From Symbiodinium natans (taxonomy: Eukaryota; Sar; Dinophyceae; Suessiales; Symbiodiniaceae), in the NCBI GenBank assembly GCA_905221605.1, contig CAJNDS010000559.1, forward strand, positions 50,156-114,155: a DNA stretch of 64,000 bases, in the 5' to 3' direction. Below, one piece after another: positions 37,653-45,734 of this stretch; positions within the stretch are counted from its first letter, which is position 1, and the number at the start of each line of letters is the position of its first letter. Under the pieces are notes generated by a model, which was given only the letters and a program-made list of their open reading frames with translations, was not told the origin of the DNA and searched no databases. Both the position numbers and the translations under genes were made by a program.

Positions 37653-38207
37653 AGTAAACCAAGTAAGTTTATATTAAATAGAGACGGTGAAGGAAGAAAC
37701 TCTTATTGGCGAATCTTCCGAGAACGGCTAAGGCTCAGGCGGCTTAGGGCTTATAGGGTCTTGCACACGAGCCACTTAAATGCGTGACCCTGCACAAAGT
37801 ATGGGCCCTAAGCCTAAAACCCTCGACCCGCCCTTGTAAGATGGAATGTTTCCTTTCCTTATGGATTGTTTGCACTCGTAACTAAGTAAAGAAGCTTGTA
37901 AATAACCAAATTGGGACTTGCATAACCTTACTTATTAACCAAACTAAACATGTAGTGTAGTACAATGTAGTCAAATGTACACGCTGTCAAAAGAGACTTG
38001 ACCTGAAACTCGCCATGAAGGCCCCCTGAGATTTGCTGATGGTTTAGGGACAATGAGCAAGCTTTGAAAGGCTGGATGAGTGATTTCCGTAACTCGATTC
38101 GTGATGAAGCAGGAGTGAAATAATCAGTAAGTTTAGGGTTCCACAGAAAGAACTCTAGTTGACTTGACCTTTTGCTAGTTTCGGTGACCTTCACTTTGAG
38201 ACATTGA
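37653..38207. other. AT-rich stretch before the acidic protein
   Basis: Nearly free of telomere-like repeats. Open frame 37928-38230 on minus (100 codons) and 37605-37787 on plus; neither recognised. The base composition differs sharply from both flanks. Confidence 0.3.
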
Positions 38208-38648
38208 GAAATTTCGAAGTGTAGAAACAATCAAAATCTTTCTTTACAACAATTTATTGATTTGCTACACGAATGCGAAGTAAAACAGGAAGATGTGAGT
38301 TTTGATAAAGAATCAGCAAACATGATTACAATGATCAATGAATTTATTTCAAATTTATTACATCAATCTCAACAAGAAAATGTTGATGATATTTTGCAAC
38401 TGTTAGCTGTGGAAGATGCAAATGATTATAAATCAGATGAAACATATATAATAGACAATACATGGTTTTCTTTTAGAAATGCGGTTGTGGATGATAGATT
38501 GGATATCGATGGTTGTACCGATGGCTCTATCGATGGCTGTGTGGATGGTTGCATGGATGGCAACGCGGTGGGTGCTAAAGTAGGCAGTAATGATGGTTCC
38601 ACTGTGGGAAGTATTGTAGTATGTGAATCATTTTGTATGTTTGTCTGA
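38208..38648 (+). CDS. Acidic protein with DG-repeat tail, AT-rich codons
   Basis: Open for 146 codons to TGA. The first two thirds are acidic and Gln/Asn-rich (MITMINEFISNLLHQSQQEN, VDDILQLLAVEDANDYKSDE). The tail is a four-residue repeat, DGCTDGSIDGCVDGCMDG, then VGAKVGSNDGSTVGS. Four-residue xDGx/VGxx tails occur in predicted proteins of many microalgae; their function is not known to me. No obvious start: no ATG before residue about 40, so it is probably one exon. Third-position A/T is very high, unlike all other exons here. Confidence 0.5.
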   Translation, partial: EISKCRNNQNLSLQQFIDLLHECEVKQEDVSFDKESANMITMINEFISNLLHQSQQENVDDILQLLAVEDANDYKSDETYIIDNTWFSFRNAVVDDRLDIDGCTDGSIDGCVDGCMDGNAVGAKVGSNDGSTVGSIVVCESFCMFV

Positions 38649-38771
38649 TACGTATAACTATACATTGCATAATTACACGTTGCATTTTGATGACAATTGA
38701 ATGTAAATTACTCTTTCAAATGAAGCATATGCCCTAAACCCTCGTCCCTGAACCCCCTGCAGGAGGAGAAT

Positions 38772-38860
38772 CCATGGAAGCAAGCGTTCGGCTAGCAGGC
38801 GTGCGTGAAAGGACAGCGCAAAGGCCGGTCTCCAGTCCCGTGGCCTAGCTACAGTTTAGG
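38772..38860 (+). CDS. Exon-like island
   Basis: After CCCTGCAG. The frame gives ESMEASVRLAGVRERTAQRP then a stop at TAG. Soluble and charged. Unknown. Confidence 0.35.
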
Positions 38861-38959
38861 GCCTGGAATTTAGGCCTCACGGTAATGAGTATACGGTTCG
38901 CTTGAAATAAGGGCATGACAACCCAGGACAACCTCCCCCAACAAGTAAAGGACTAGGGA

Positions 38960-39068
38960 CCCACAACCCTGAACCCTGAACCCAAAACCCTAAACCCTAA
39001 ACCCTAGACCCTGAACCCTGAACCCGAAACCCTAAACCCTAAACCCTGAACCCTAAACCCTCAACATG
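38960..39068 (-). repeat. CCCTAAA / CCCTGAA array
   Basis: About 14 units, a third of them CCCTGAA. Confidence 0.9.
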
Positions 39069-39082
39069 CCCCAGCCGTCAGC

Positions 39083-39151
39083 CATGGCACATGGCTTGCT
39101 CTGCCAGGTGGAGTCCCTCGGTCTCACGCAGCCTGAGCTGCAGAACGTAGG
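39083..39151 (+). CDS. Candidate exon
   Basis: CCGTCAG acceptor and GTAGGG donor. The frame gives MAHGLLCQVESLGLTQPELQ and N. The ATG may be an internal Met. Protein not recognised. Confidence 0.45.
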
Positions 39152-39174
39152 GCTTGAAGGCATAGCTTGGGGTG

Positions 39175-39260
39175 TAGGGCTTAGGGTTTAGGGTTTAGGG
39201 TTTGGGGTTTAGGGTTTAGGGTTTAGGGTTTAGAGCCCTAAACCCTAAACTTACAGCCTA
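39175..39260 (+). repeat. TTTAGGG array with inverted junction
   Basis: Eight units ending in TTTAGAGCCCTAAACCCTAA, a nearly perfect switch to the C-rich strand. Confidence 0.92.
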
Positions 39261-39372
39261 GTTTCCGGTTCAGGGGTTTCGGAAGGATTGGTTCGGAATT
39301 TAGGGCTGCCCCCGCCCGATGTCCTTTCAGCCCCAAGAACGGCTTAGAGTTTGGGTCCCAAGATCCAGGCTT

Positions 39373-39510
39373 TAAACCCTAAACCCTAAACCCTAAACCC
39401 TAAACCCTAAACCCTAAACCCTAAACCCTAAACCCTAAACCCTAAACCCTCGACCCTCGAAACCCTAAACCCTAAACCCTGTAAACCCCAAAGCCTAAAC
39501 ACTAAACCCT
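39373..39510 (-). repeat. CCCTAAA array
   Basis: About eleven perfect units, then CCCTCGA and CCCTGTA variants. Confidence 0.93.
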
Positions 39511-39517
39511 CTTCAGC

Positions 39518-39604
39518 CCCAACAAGGGCCTTTGGTGCTTTCGAGCAAAGGCAGCCAAGGAGCTGCGCAGTACTGTCCTGCGGCCGCAGAAAATTGGCAT
39601 CTGA
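39518..39604 (+). CDS. Candidate terminal exon
   Basis: Follows CCCTCTTCAG. The frame gives NKGLWCFRAKAAKELRSTVL then RPQKIGI and TGA. Basic, helix-prone and convincing. It may belong with the exon at 39083. A second frame runs on to 39777 but is read-through. Confidence 0.5.
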   Translation, partial: PNKGLWCFRAKAAKELRSTVLRPQKIGI

Positions 39605-39654
39605 AACGCTCTATGCTCAAATCGACCCATCCTCAATCCCCAACTGGGCATGTC

Positions 39655-39722
39655 CCCCCAATCCGAATACCCTTGATATACCCCCAAAAAGGTAGAAGCC
39701 TTGTTTTCGGAACCCCCCAAAA
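39655..39722 (-). mobile_element. GTTTCCGAAA foldback family, diverged copy
   Basis: Read on minus, TTTTGGGGGTATATCAAGGG resembles the loop and right arm of the elements at 5187 and 44918. GTTTTCGGAACCCCCC gives the arm. Confidence 0.4.
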
Positions 39723-39764
39723 AAGAGTGCCGCTATTTCGCAAAAAAGCCCCAAGGGTTACGCA

Positions 39765-39830
39765 GTGTAGGGTTTAGGGTTTAGGGTTTAGGGTTTAGGG
39801 TTTTAGGGTTTAGGGTTTAGGGTTTAGGTG
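39765..39830 (+). repeat. TTTAGGG array
   Basis: Nine units, one with an extra T. Confidence 0.93.
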
Positions 39831-39863
39831 CCCAGCCCTGAACCGTGAACGATACAACTTTAA

Positions 39864-40322
39864 CCCAGAGCCCCGAAGCCCTTCCCCACTAGGTACGCCT
39901 TCATTCGGCTGAAGTCTTTTCTGTACATGAACGTGCACGGCATAAGTGCCATGCTTTGGCTTGATGTTCGTGCATGGCATGGATATTGTGGCACATGGCA
40001 GGCATGTTCCACATGGCGACTGATGCATTTCAAGCACATGCATGGCATGATTGCTGTGAAGCATGGGCCTGACAGGGCTTGGAACGATACCTGGCATGAA
40101 CCTGCATGGCATGAAACTGCGTGGCATGAAGGGCATGGGAAGCATTTTCAACATATCCTGAACAGGCTCATGGCGAGACACTGTTCATGCTCAGTGCACC
40201 GTGTTCCACCTCACGCCCGTCATCCGTCGAGTGCTCTACGCTGCGACGGAGCGACGCATGGCGAGAGGTTTAGGCTCTACTTTTCTTCTTCTGAGACCAA
40301 AGAAGTGCTAGCATATACGTAG
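39864..40322 (+). CDS. Trp/His/Met-rich open frame
   Basis: Open for 152 codons. After CCCCACTAG it reads GYAFIR-like sequence (RYAFIRLKSFLYMNVHG), then a part with WHEPAWHETAWHEGHGKHFQ built on repeated TGGCATGAA. The last third (about 40190-40290) is also open in another frame that looks better as protein, CTVFHLTPVIRRVLYAATER. Part of this may be a short TGGCATG repeat rather than a gene. Confidence 0.35.
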   Translation, partial: PRAPKPFPTRYAFIRLKSFLYMNVHGISAMLWLDVRAWHGYCGTWQACSTWRLMHFKHMHGMIAVKHGPDRAWNDTWHEPAWHETAWHEGHGKHFQHILNRLMARHCSCSVHRVPPHARHPSSALRCDGATHGERFRLYFSSSETKEVLAYT

Positions 40323-40361
40323 GTTCCTAAACACGGTTTCCTCTGGGCACTTTTTTCTACT

Positions 40362-40616
40362 ATGGGCTTTCAAGTGTTTGGTGCCCCAAACGGGCACCAC
40401 ACTTTGAAGAGCTTCCTTTGCGCCTTTCCCTTTGAATGGTATGCCCCAGGGTGGCAACAGCTGGCTCCACGACCGCTGAAACTTTGGAACGTGTCCACTG
40501 CACCAGGGGAGCTTGCCTACGAAGCGCAGAAAAGCACATCCCAGGGGTGTCAGAACATTCTTTTGTGGGGTTTCGTGCGTCAGGGGGGAGGATTCCTTCA
40601 GGCTCTTGCGGGGTGA
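40362..40616 (+). CDS. Small open frame, 84 codons
   Basis: ATG start after a TTTTTTCTACT tract. It includes FLCAFPFEWYAPGWQQLAPR and ends in TGA. Aromatic and mixed. A 115-codon frame on the opposite strand (40308-40655) is equally open, with a VWGTKHLKAHSRKKCPEETV piece. I cannot decide the strand. Confidence 0.35.
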   Translation: MGFQVFGAPNGHHTLKSFLCAFPFEWYAPGWQQLAPRPLKLWNVSTAPGELAYEAQKSTSQGCQNILLWGFVRQGGGFLQALAG

Positions 40617-40689
40617 AAGTTTAACGGGTATTCTAATGTGGCGGTTCAAGCGCACTAGAGCCCTGTCACGATCCTGGGAATTGAAGCCT

Positions 40690-40770
40690 TCGCAAACCCT
40701 AAACCCTAACCCCTAACCCTAATGCCTAAACCCTAAACCCTAATCCCTGAACCCGAAGCCCTAAACCATA
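40690..40770 (-). repeat. CCCTAAA-type filler
   Basis: CCCTAAACCCTAACCCCTAA-type words. Confidence 0.75.
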
Positions 40771-40798
40771 AACCCAAACTGCACTTGATGCTTGGCAG

Positions 40799-40831
40799 GC
40801 ACTGCTGCCCGAGACTGGAGCCTGTTCCCAG
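40799..40831 (+). CDS. Possible micro-exon
   Basis: GCTTGGCAG then eleven codons (ALLPETGACSQ) and a GC donor (GCAGGT). Short, so weak. Confidence 0.25.
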
Positions 40832-41380
40832 GCAGGTTTTTTCACCTGCTGGTGATGTCCAACCAAAAGTTTATAGTGCAATATGGGGTTCACGGTTTTG
40901 GGGGGCTCGGGTCGCTGGTGAGAACTTGGACGGTCGTGTTTCTTGCGCCGCCGTGTGATTGCATCGTGGTTCATGTGCACAGTACATACAGTTAGTATGT
41001 GTGATTCCCTGAATATACGTCATCACCTGAGGACTGATTAGGCTCCATTGGGTGTTGGAGGGTTTTGATGGGGCTGAGACGTACGGTAAGGCCTAAACCC
41101 TAAACCCGAGACTTAGGCGACAGTTGCCTGTAGAAGACGTGCCTTATCGGCTCATATGGTCAGATCTCTAAGCAATGGTCGGCTTATGGGTCCCGGATAT
41201 AATGCGGCCGCCTGGGACAGTATCCTCGGTAATTGACCCCGGGCAGCATGGATCGAACTATTAGCATCTCATCATCTAGCATTGGGCTGTTTCGTCGCAG
41301 GTTCGGTTGTTCGGACTGTTTAGACAAACTTATTTGCAGGATTCTGCAGAAATTCCGGTGGATGCGAGGGCACAAGACCT
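40832..41380. other. Complex stretch
   Basis: No telomere-like arrays except a short run at 41092. Minus frame 41184-41375 (63 codons) has no recognised domain. GGATCGAACTATTAGCATCT resembles an inverted tRNA T-arm but no tRNA fits. Nothing assigned. Confidence 0.3.
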
Positions 41381-41431
41381 AAAACGACCCCAGACCCCAG
41401 ACTTTGGACCTCAGATCCTCAACCCCGGAAT

Positions 41432-41482
41432 TTAAAGTAGGAGTAGGAGTAGGAGTCGGAGTCGGAGTAGGAGTAGGAGCCT
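41432..41482 (+). repeat. (GGAGTA)n short array
   Basis: Eight hexamers GGAGTA or GGAGTC. Confidence 0.9.
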
Positions 41483-41577
41483 CAACGCGACTGCCAGGTC
41501 CTCCAGAGACTGGACAGAAGAGGTGACGCGCCTCGGGATGGGCTCGAGTTCGCACCTCTAACCCTGACACCTTAAAC

Positions 41578-41700
41578 CCTAAGCCACGCACCCTGAACCC
41601 TAAACCCTAAACCCTGAACCCTAAACCCTGAACCCTAAGCCCTAAGCCCTAAGCCCTAAACCCTACACCCTTTATCCCCTTTACCCTAAACACTAAACCC
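41578..41700 (-). repeat. CCCTAAA/CCCTGAA/CCCTAAG array
   Basis: About 17 mixed units. Confidence 0.9.
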
Positions 41701-41728
41701 CTCTGAGGGTCTGGCAGAAGCTCCACAG

Positions 41729-41805
41729 GTCATCCTTGGGAGCAGTCGGAGCGCGAGCGAGCATGCCAGGAGCTTGGGTGCGAATCTGTCCGCTTTGGGT
41801 TGAAG
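41729..41805 (+). CDS. Candidate exon with CAG and GTAAAC
   Basis: CTCCACAG and GTAAACC enclose a frame giving HPWEQSERERACQELGCESV then RFGLK. Charged and Cys-containing; the likely frame. A second frame (SSLGAVGARASMPGAWVRIC) is also open. Unknown protein. Confidence 0.5.
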
Positions 41806-41935
41806 GTAAACCCTAAACCCTAAACCCTAAACCCTAAACCCTAAACCCTAAACCCTAAACCCTAAACCCTAAACCCTAAACCCTAAACCCTAAACCCTAA
41901 ACCCTAAACCCCCAACCCCCTAAACCCTAAACCCT
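41806..41935 (-). repeat. CCCTAAA array at the donor
   Basis: About 17 units starting at the GTAAACCCTAAA donor of the exon on its left. Confidence 0.95.
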
Positions 41936-42075
41936 AGTTCAGGGTTCAGGGTCCAACCGCAATGCTGATGCCGCGCAGCTTTGGTTTGAGGGTCTAGGTG
42001 TTTGGGTTTGAGGGTCTAGGTGTTGGGGTTTAAGCTTCCTGTTTAAAGCCCTGAAGTGCTTAAGACCAGGAGCCC
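41936..42075 (+). other. Strand-switch junction and filler
   Basis: AAACCCTAGTTCAGGGTTCA changes from C-rich to G-rich strand. Then TTTGGGTTTGAGGGTCTAGG words. No exon. Confidence 0.6.
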
Positions 42076-42079
42076 TGGG

Positions 42080-42182
42080 TCTCCCAAGGGTTTAGGGTTT
42101 AGGGTTTGGGGTTTGGGGTTTGGGGTTTGGGGCTTAGGGTTTAGGGCTTAGGGTTTAGGGCTTAGGGTTTAGGGCTCAGGGG
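42080..42182 (+). repeat. TTTAGGG/GGGCTTA array
   Basis: About 14 units, alternating TTTAGGG and CTTAGGG in the right half. Confidence 0.92.
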
Positions 42183-42423
42183 TTGAGGGAAGATCAAACC
42201 CCCAAACTCTGAGGCATCCTTACACACTCAAGTACAAACCTCCCACATACCCCCAACCCTCAATGCCCTAACACCAAACCGATTGAACCTGGAACCAAAG
42301 ACCTCAACCTCCAAAAACCCAAGCCAGGGATCCCTGACCTTAAAGGCCTGAAAGCCGTTACCCTGAAGCCTAAACCCCTGAAAGCCCTAACCCCAAACAA
42401 CCAAAACCTAAGCCCTAAACCCA
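42183..42423. other. Degenerate AC-rich filler
   Basis: CCCAAAC, CCTCAACC and CCTGAAGCC words. No exon seen. Confidence 0.4.
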
Positions 42424-42475
42424 GATGGACCCAGGTCGGGTTCTGACCAGCAGCTGGGTCAAGAGGCAGCCGGGC
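42424..42475 (+). CDS. Exon-like island touching an array
   Basis: Frame QMDPGRVLTSSWVKRQPGG up to GGGGTTTAGGG. The GT donor would come from the array. Short, low certainty. Confidence 0.3.
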
Positions 42476-42560
42476 GGGGTTTAGGGTTTAGGGTTTAGGG
42501 TTTAGGGTTTACGGAGGGTTTAGGGTTTAGGGTTTAGGGTTCAGGGTTTAGGGTTTCGGG
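42476..42560 (+). repeat. TTTAGGG array
   Basis: Eleven units with one ACGGAGGG interruption. Confidence 0.93.
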
Positions 42561-43130
42561 ATAGTGTTGATGGGTTTTGATTGGGAGTTTCGGATTTTGG
42601 GTTTATGGGTTTGGGCTTTGGGTTGAGGGGTCTGAGCCCCCAACCCCAAACATAAACTCCTAAGCCTGAAAACCCCAAAGGAAACGACGCCCTACTGAAC
42701 CCTGCGAAACCACAAGCCTGAGACCCCCTCAACCCAAAAGCCTCAACCTTCAGCCTAGACCCAGAGTAATTAGTCCCGTAATTCCCGTTTCTTAGGGCCT
42801 AGTTCCCCTTACAAAGCAAAGAGGGCACCCTTTGTATTCCTAAGTTAATCTTGGGTCTAGTCTAGGATCACAAAGTCTGACCAATCCTGGACCCTAGACC
42901 CTTAGACCCTAGACCCTAGACCCTAGACCCTAAACCCTAAACCCTAAACCCTGAACCCTGAACCCTAAACCCCAAACCCAAACCGCATACGGCGACATCT
43001 GAGAAGTTCCCTCCTAGCTTGGGCGGCACATCATTCGTTACGTCTCCTAGGGATCTGTACGGGTTCCCTGAGAGCCCTGAATCCCGAAATCGCTTCATCC
43101 TAGACCCTGAACTCGGGCCTTCGAAAGATC
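42561..43130. other. Filler and CCCTAGA array
   Basis: 42895-42970 has CCCTAGA and CCCTAAA units. 42780-42850 has CTTAGGGCCTAGTTCCCC and AGAGGGCACCCTTTG, a weak foldback. No exon recognised. Confidence 0.5.
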
Positions 43131-43190
43131 GAGGCCGCAGGCGACTCTGCAGAGTCTGCTGATGACAAGGCCCCAGGGGCTTGGCGGTCT
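43131..43190 (+). CDS. Exon-like island, acidic
   Basis: EAAGDSAESADDKAPGAWRS in the best frame. It is followed directly by a foldback-family end. Splice sites unclear. Confidence 0.3.
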
Positions 43191-43255
43191 ATTATAGGGG
43201 TCGGAATAATTATAGGGGTCGGAATAATAACTAATGGTTTTCCCTTATGGTCGTT
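43191..43255 (+). mobile_element. AATATAGGGG family, copy 2, truncated
   Basis: ATTATAGGGGTCGGAATA occurs twice in tandem, then ACTAATGGTTTTCCCTTATG. The right half is missing. Confidence 0.6.
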
Positions 43256-43530
43256 CGCCCGCCTCGCACAGGTCGGGGCCCCTAGGACGGGCCGGGAACC
43301 CTAAACCCTTTAGGACAAAGGGACTCCCATGTGCCACTGGCCGCAACAATGAGTTTAGGCCTAAACCCTAAAAAGGAACAGGCTAGGGTGGTTTTGCCGC
43401 CTGAGACAGTGTGTGGGGTGGGATATAAGTGTTCGATAGCCCTAGCTTTCGAAGCTAGTCTGATCCCCCAATGTGTGCTGCGCCAGGGCTGCCAGAAGAT
43501 CCTCCAAGCTGGTCAGGCCAGGGCTGATTG
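43256..43530 (+). repeat. Dispersed GTTTGGGTGG element, copy D
   Basis: 43350-43475: GGCCTAAACCCTAAAAAGG, GGGTGGTTTTGCCGCC, GTGTGGGGTGGGATATAAG and GTTCGATAGCCC. It matches copy E almost base for base in the first 70 bases. A frame is open through it but frames do not agree between copies. Confidence 0.55.
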
Positions 43531-43716
43531 AGAAACCCGGGTTGGTGGTGTAGGGCTTCAGGGTTTACAGTTTCACGTTCTTAGGGTTCACAGTTTCAGG
43601 TTTTTTGGAGTTTAGGGCTTTTCTGGCTTTGCTTTTTTGGCATTTCGGGGGGATTTTTGGGACTTTTGGGTCCACGGCTTGCGGATGGTTCGGGCGTATA
43701 TACTTTGATCTGCCAG

Positions 43717-43769
43717 GTTGAAGGTATGGCAGAAGCTCTACGGAACGGAGGGGCTGCGTGCTCGGGGAG
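43717..43769 (+). CDS. Candidate exon
   Basis: GATCTGCCAG acceptor. The frame LKVWQKLYGTEGLRARGV ends at TAG or a GTGTAG donor. A second frame (MAEALRNGGAACSGSVAQIQ) is also open. Confidence 0.35.
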
Positions 43770-43909
43770 TGTAGCACAAATACAGAGGCTGACATGATGA
43801 GGAGGATGAGGGCTTCAAAGAGACCGGCCTCCCCACTCCCTGCTCAGAACAAAAAATCATGTTTTGAGTTTCGGTATGTGTTTTTTGTGTCTTTAACTTT
43901 TTTGGGCAG
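43770..43909 (+). other. Intron-like stretch with pyrimidine tract
   Basis: GTGTCTTTAACTTTTTTGG leads to GCAG, the best pyrimidine-tract acceptor in this part. Confidence 0.5.
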
Positions 43910-43966
43910 TTGCGAATCTGGGCTGTGAAAGCCAGCAGCCGTGCGCTCGGCATTTTACCCGCCTGA
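43910..43966 (+). CDS. Candidate terminal exon
   Basis: Starts right behind TTTTTTGGGCAG. LRIWAVKASSRALGILPA and TGA, in phase 0. It may follow the exon at 43717. Unknown protein. Confidence 0.45.
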   Translation: MRIWAVKASSRALGILPA

Positions 43967-44095
43967 TCCAGCCTGGCAAGATCATCCGGGACATACTTCC
44001 GCGCCACACGACACGAAGTCAACGCACCTCACGCAGTGGCAACCCCTGTCTCTTGTAGACTCCTAGCACACATGGGGAGCCGCCGGGAACTATAT

Positions 44096-44196
44096 GGGCG
44101 TTTCCGAAAGTAAGGGTACCTTATTGGGGTCCTTATGACACGGGAACCTTCAATTTGTGGGTTTTTTTTTCGGGGGTCCCTTATTTCGGAAACCCC
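44096..44196. mobile_element. GTTTCCGAAA foldback family, copy with full arms
   Basis: The left arm GCGTTTCCGAAAGTAAGGG and right arm CCCTTATTTCGGAAACCCC are reverse complements over about 23 bases. Length 101. Confidence 0.8.
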
Positions 44197-44199
44197 AAT

Positions 44200-44345
44200 C
44201 TAGTGGTCTTAATGTATTCCCAGCAATTCATTACTCCGCCACGCTGGCCATGCAAGTGTATGCTAGTGAGAAGATCTTCCGCATGTCGAATCTTTCGGCC
44301 CGGGGTTTAAGGACGCTCTTTCCTGAGCCTAAAGCCCTCGACTCT
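44200..44345 (+). CDS. Candidate exon behind a foldback
   Basis: Frame VFPAIHYSATLAMQVYASEK, then IFRMSNLSARGLRTLFPEP. TTCCCAG may be the acceptor at 44222. The frame opens inside the foldback (44157), which argues that the real start is the splice site. Unknown protein. Confidence 0.4.
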
Positions 44346-44356
44346 AAACCCAACAG

Positions 44357-44397
44357 GGTTTGGTCATGACTGGAACGTGCGAGTCGTTTGAGGGCAG
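44357..44397 (+). CDS. Possible short exon
   Basis: CCCAACAG then MTGTCESFEGR-type frame and a GC donor (AGGGCAG then GCTTCT). The frame remains open to 44545 (EAQNAILRVAFPPLVTVRFS), so the exon may be longer. Confidence 0.35.
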
Positions 44398-44579
44398 GCT
44401 TCTCGAAGCCCAAAATGCGATCCTCAGAGTTGCCTTTCCGCCTCTTGTAACAGTCAGATTTTCTGATGACATCGTTTGCCTGAAGCCCCTAGCCCCAACC
44501 TTAACCACTTGTCCCCAAACCCCAACCTACACCCTAAATCCCTAGGCCCTAAACCTTAATGCAAAGCCCTGAACCTTCT

Positions 44580-44638
44580 CGCCCTCTCTCTCTCTGACCC
44601 CCCTCTCTCTCTCTGTCTCTGTGTTCTTCTTTTTGTAG
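44580..44638 (+). repeat. CT-rich tract before an acceptor
   Basis: CTCTCTCTCTCTGACCCCC, then CTCTCTGTCTCTGTGTTC and TTTTTGTAG: a strong polypyrimidine tract for the next exon. Confidence 0.8.
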
Positions 44639-44740
44639 GCCAGAAGGGGGGAGCCCAGGGTACAGCCAGGATGCAGGCCGCCAGCGAGGGCGGTTCCGCG
44701 TTGCAGGCCCGGTGGTTGAATCCCTCCGAGTTTAGGATGT
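44639..44740 (+). CDS. Candidate exon with strong acceptor
   Basis: Right after TTTTTGTAG. The best frame reads QKGGAQGTARMQAASEGGSA, then LQARWLNPSEFRM. Unknown protein. The 3' end is not clear because GTTTAGG follows within the frame at about 44729. Confidence 0.45.
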
Positions 44741-44917
44741 TGGGGTTTTTGGAGCTAGTTTAGGGTTCTGGGTCGAGGGTTCAAGGGCTTAGGGTGATTT
44801 GTTCGAGGCTTGGGCAGATTGAGGGGTGTTTGAGGATACTCCCGGAAACCCTCAACCCGAAACCCTGGTTTAAGCAGTTTGGGGCTCAGGGCTGGTAAGG
44901 AGTTCAAGGTTCAGGGT

Positions 44918-45031
44918 CTAGGTGGGGGTTTCCGAAAATTCGGGGGGTGCCCTGTTTTGGGGCTTTTTAAACACAGGATTCTAGTATTTTGGGGTATGCT
45001 TGAGGGTACCCCTATTTTCGGAAACTTCTAG
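44918..45031. mobile_element. GTTTCCGAAA foldback family, reference copy
   Basis: CTAGGTGGGGGTTTCCGAAA and AATTCGGGGGGTGCCCT face AGGGTACCCCTATTTTCGG and AAACTTCTAG. The loop has TTCTAGTATTTTGGGGTATG, also found at 5187. Confidence 0.8.
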
Positions 45032-45039
45032 GTTTCGAA

Positions 45040-45164
45040 AATCGTATGCACTAAATCTTAAGTCTCGCATTGGCTGAGGACGAGAAGCGGGGAGGGTAGC
45101 GGTTTAGGGCTGAGGGCTTCCTGGGGTTGGTTTGAATGTTAAGCCTGCGGGTCCTAGTTTTGAC
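45040..45164 (+). other. Unassigned filler
   Basis: Complex sequence with GGGTAGCGGTTTAGGGC. Nothing recognised. Confidence 0.25.
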
Positions 45165-45306
45165 TAAACCCTAAACCCTAAACCCTAAACCCTAAACCCT
45201 AAACCCTAAACCCTAAACCCTAAACCCTAAACCCTAAACCCTAAACCCTAAACCCTAAACCCTAAACCCTAAACCCTAAACCCTAAACCCTAAACTCTAA
45301 ACCCGA
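45165..45306 (-). repeat. CCCTAAA array
   Basis: About 20 perfect units. Confidence 0.96.
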
Positions 45307-45327
45307 TTGACTAAACTCAGGGCCTAG

Positions 45328-45353
45328 GCCGCCCCCCTACGTTGGGGGGCGGC
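45328..45353. repeat. Perfect 10-bp GC hairpin
   Basis: GCCGCCCCCC, loop TACGTT, GGGGGGCGGC. A second palindrome, GACCAGTACTGGTC, follows 106 bases on. The 130 bases around them are complex and not coding-like. Confidence 0.8.
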
Positions 45354-45509
45354 GCTTAAGCCCTTCGACCTCGATGGCGCAAGCCGACCCAGGTCGCCAC
45401 AGCATGGGGGTCGGTAGCGCCCATGATGGGCCCGGTACCGGAACACGTTCTCCTGGAGACCAGTACTGGTCCCTTCTCATACAGGCGGGGTGGTGCTAAA
45501 AAATCAGTT

Positions 45510-45612
45510 TTTCCTTGGCCCCCTGGCCCCCTGACCCCTCTGGCCCCGCTTGCTCTGGCTCCCCTGGCCGCCTGGCCCCCCTAGCCCCTGGCCTCCTGGC
45601 CTCCTGGTCTGG
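45510..45612 (+). repeat. CCTGGCCCC degenerate repeat
   Basis: About ten units of CCCCTGGC/CTCCTGGC type. Open frames on both strands are by-products. Confidence 0.8.
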
Positions 45613-45734
45613 CTGTGACCCCTCTTCCCTGGCCTTGCTGGCACCTCCCCGAAGCTGCCTCTTGACTCTGGGATCCAACGAACGTCATGAAACTGAATTC
45701 GTTTTTAGAAGTGAACTGTTGTCTGAGTTTAGGC

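Noticed and set aside
41230-41262. Inverted T-arm-like GGATCGAACT
   Set aside because: No complementary acceptor or D-arm on the minus strand.
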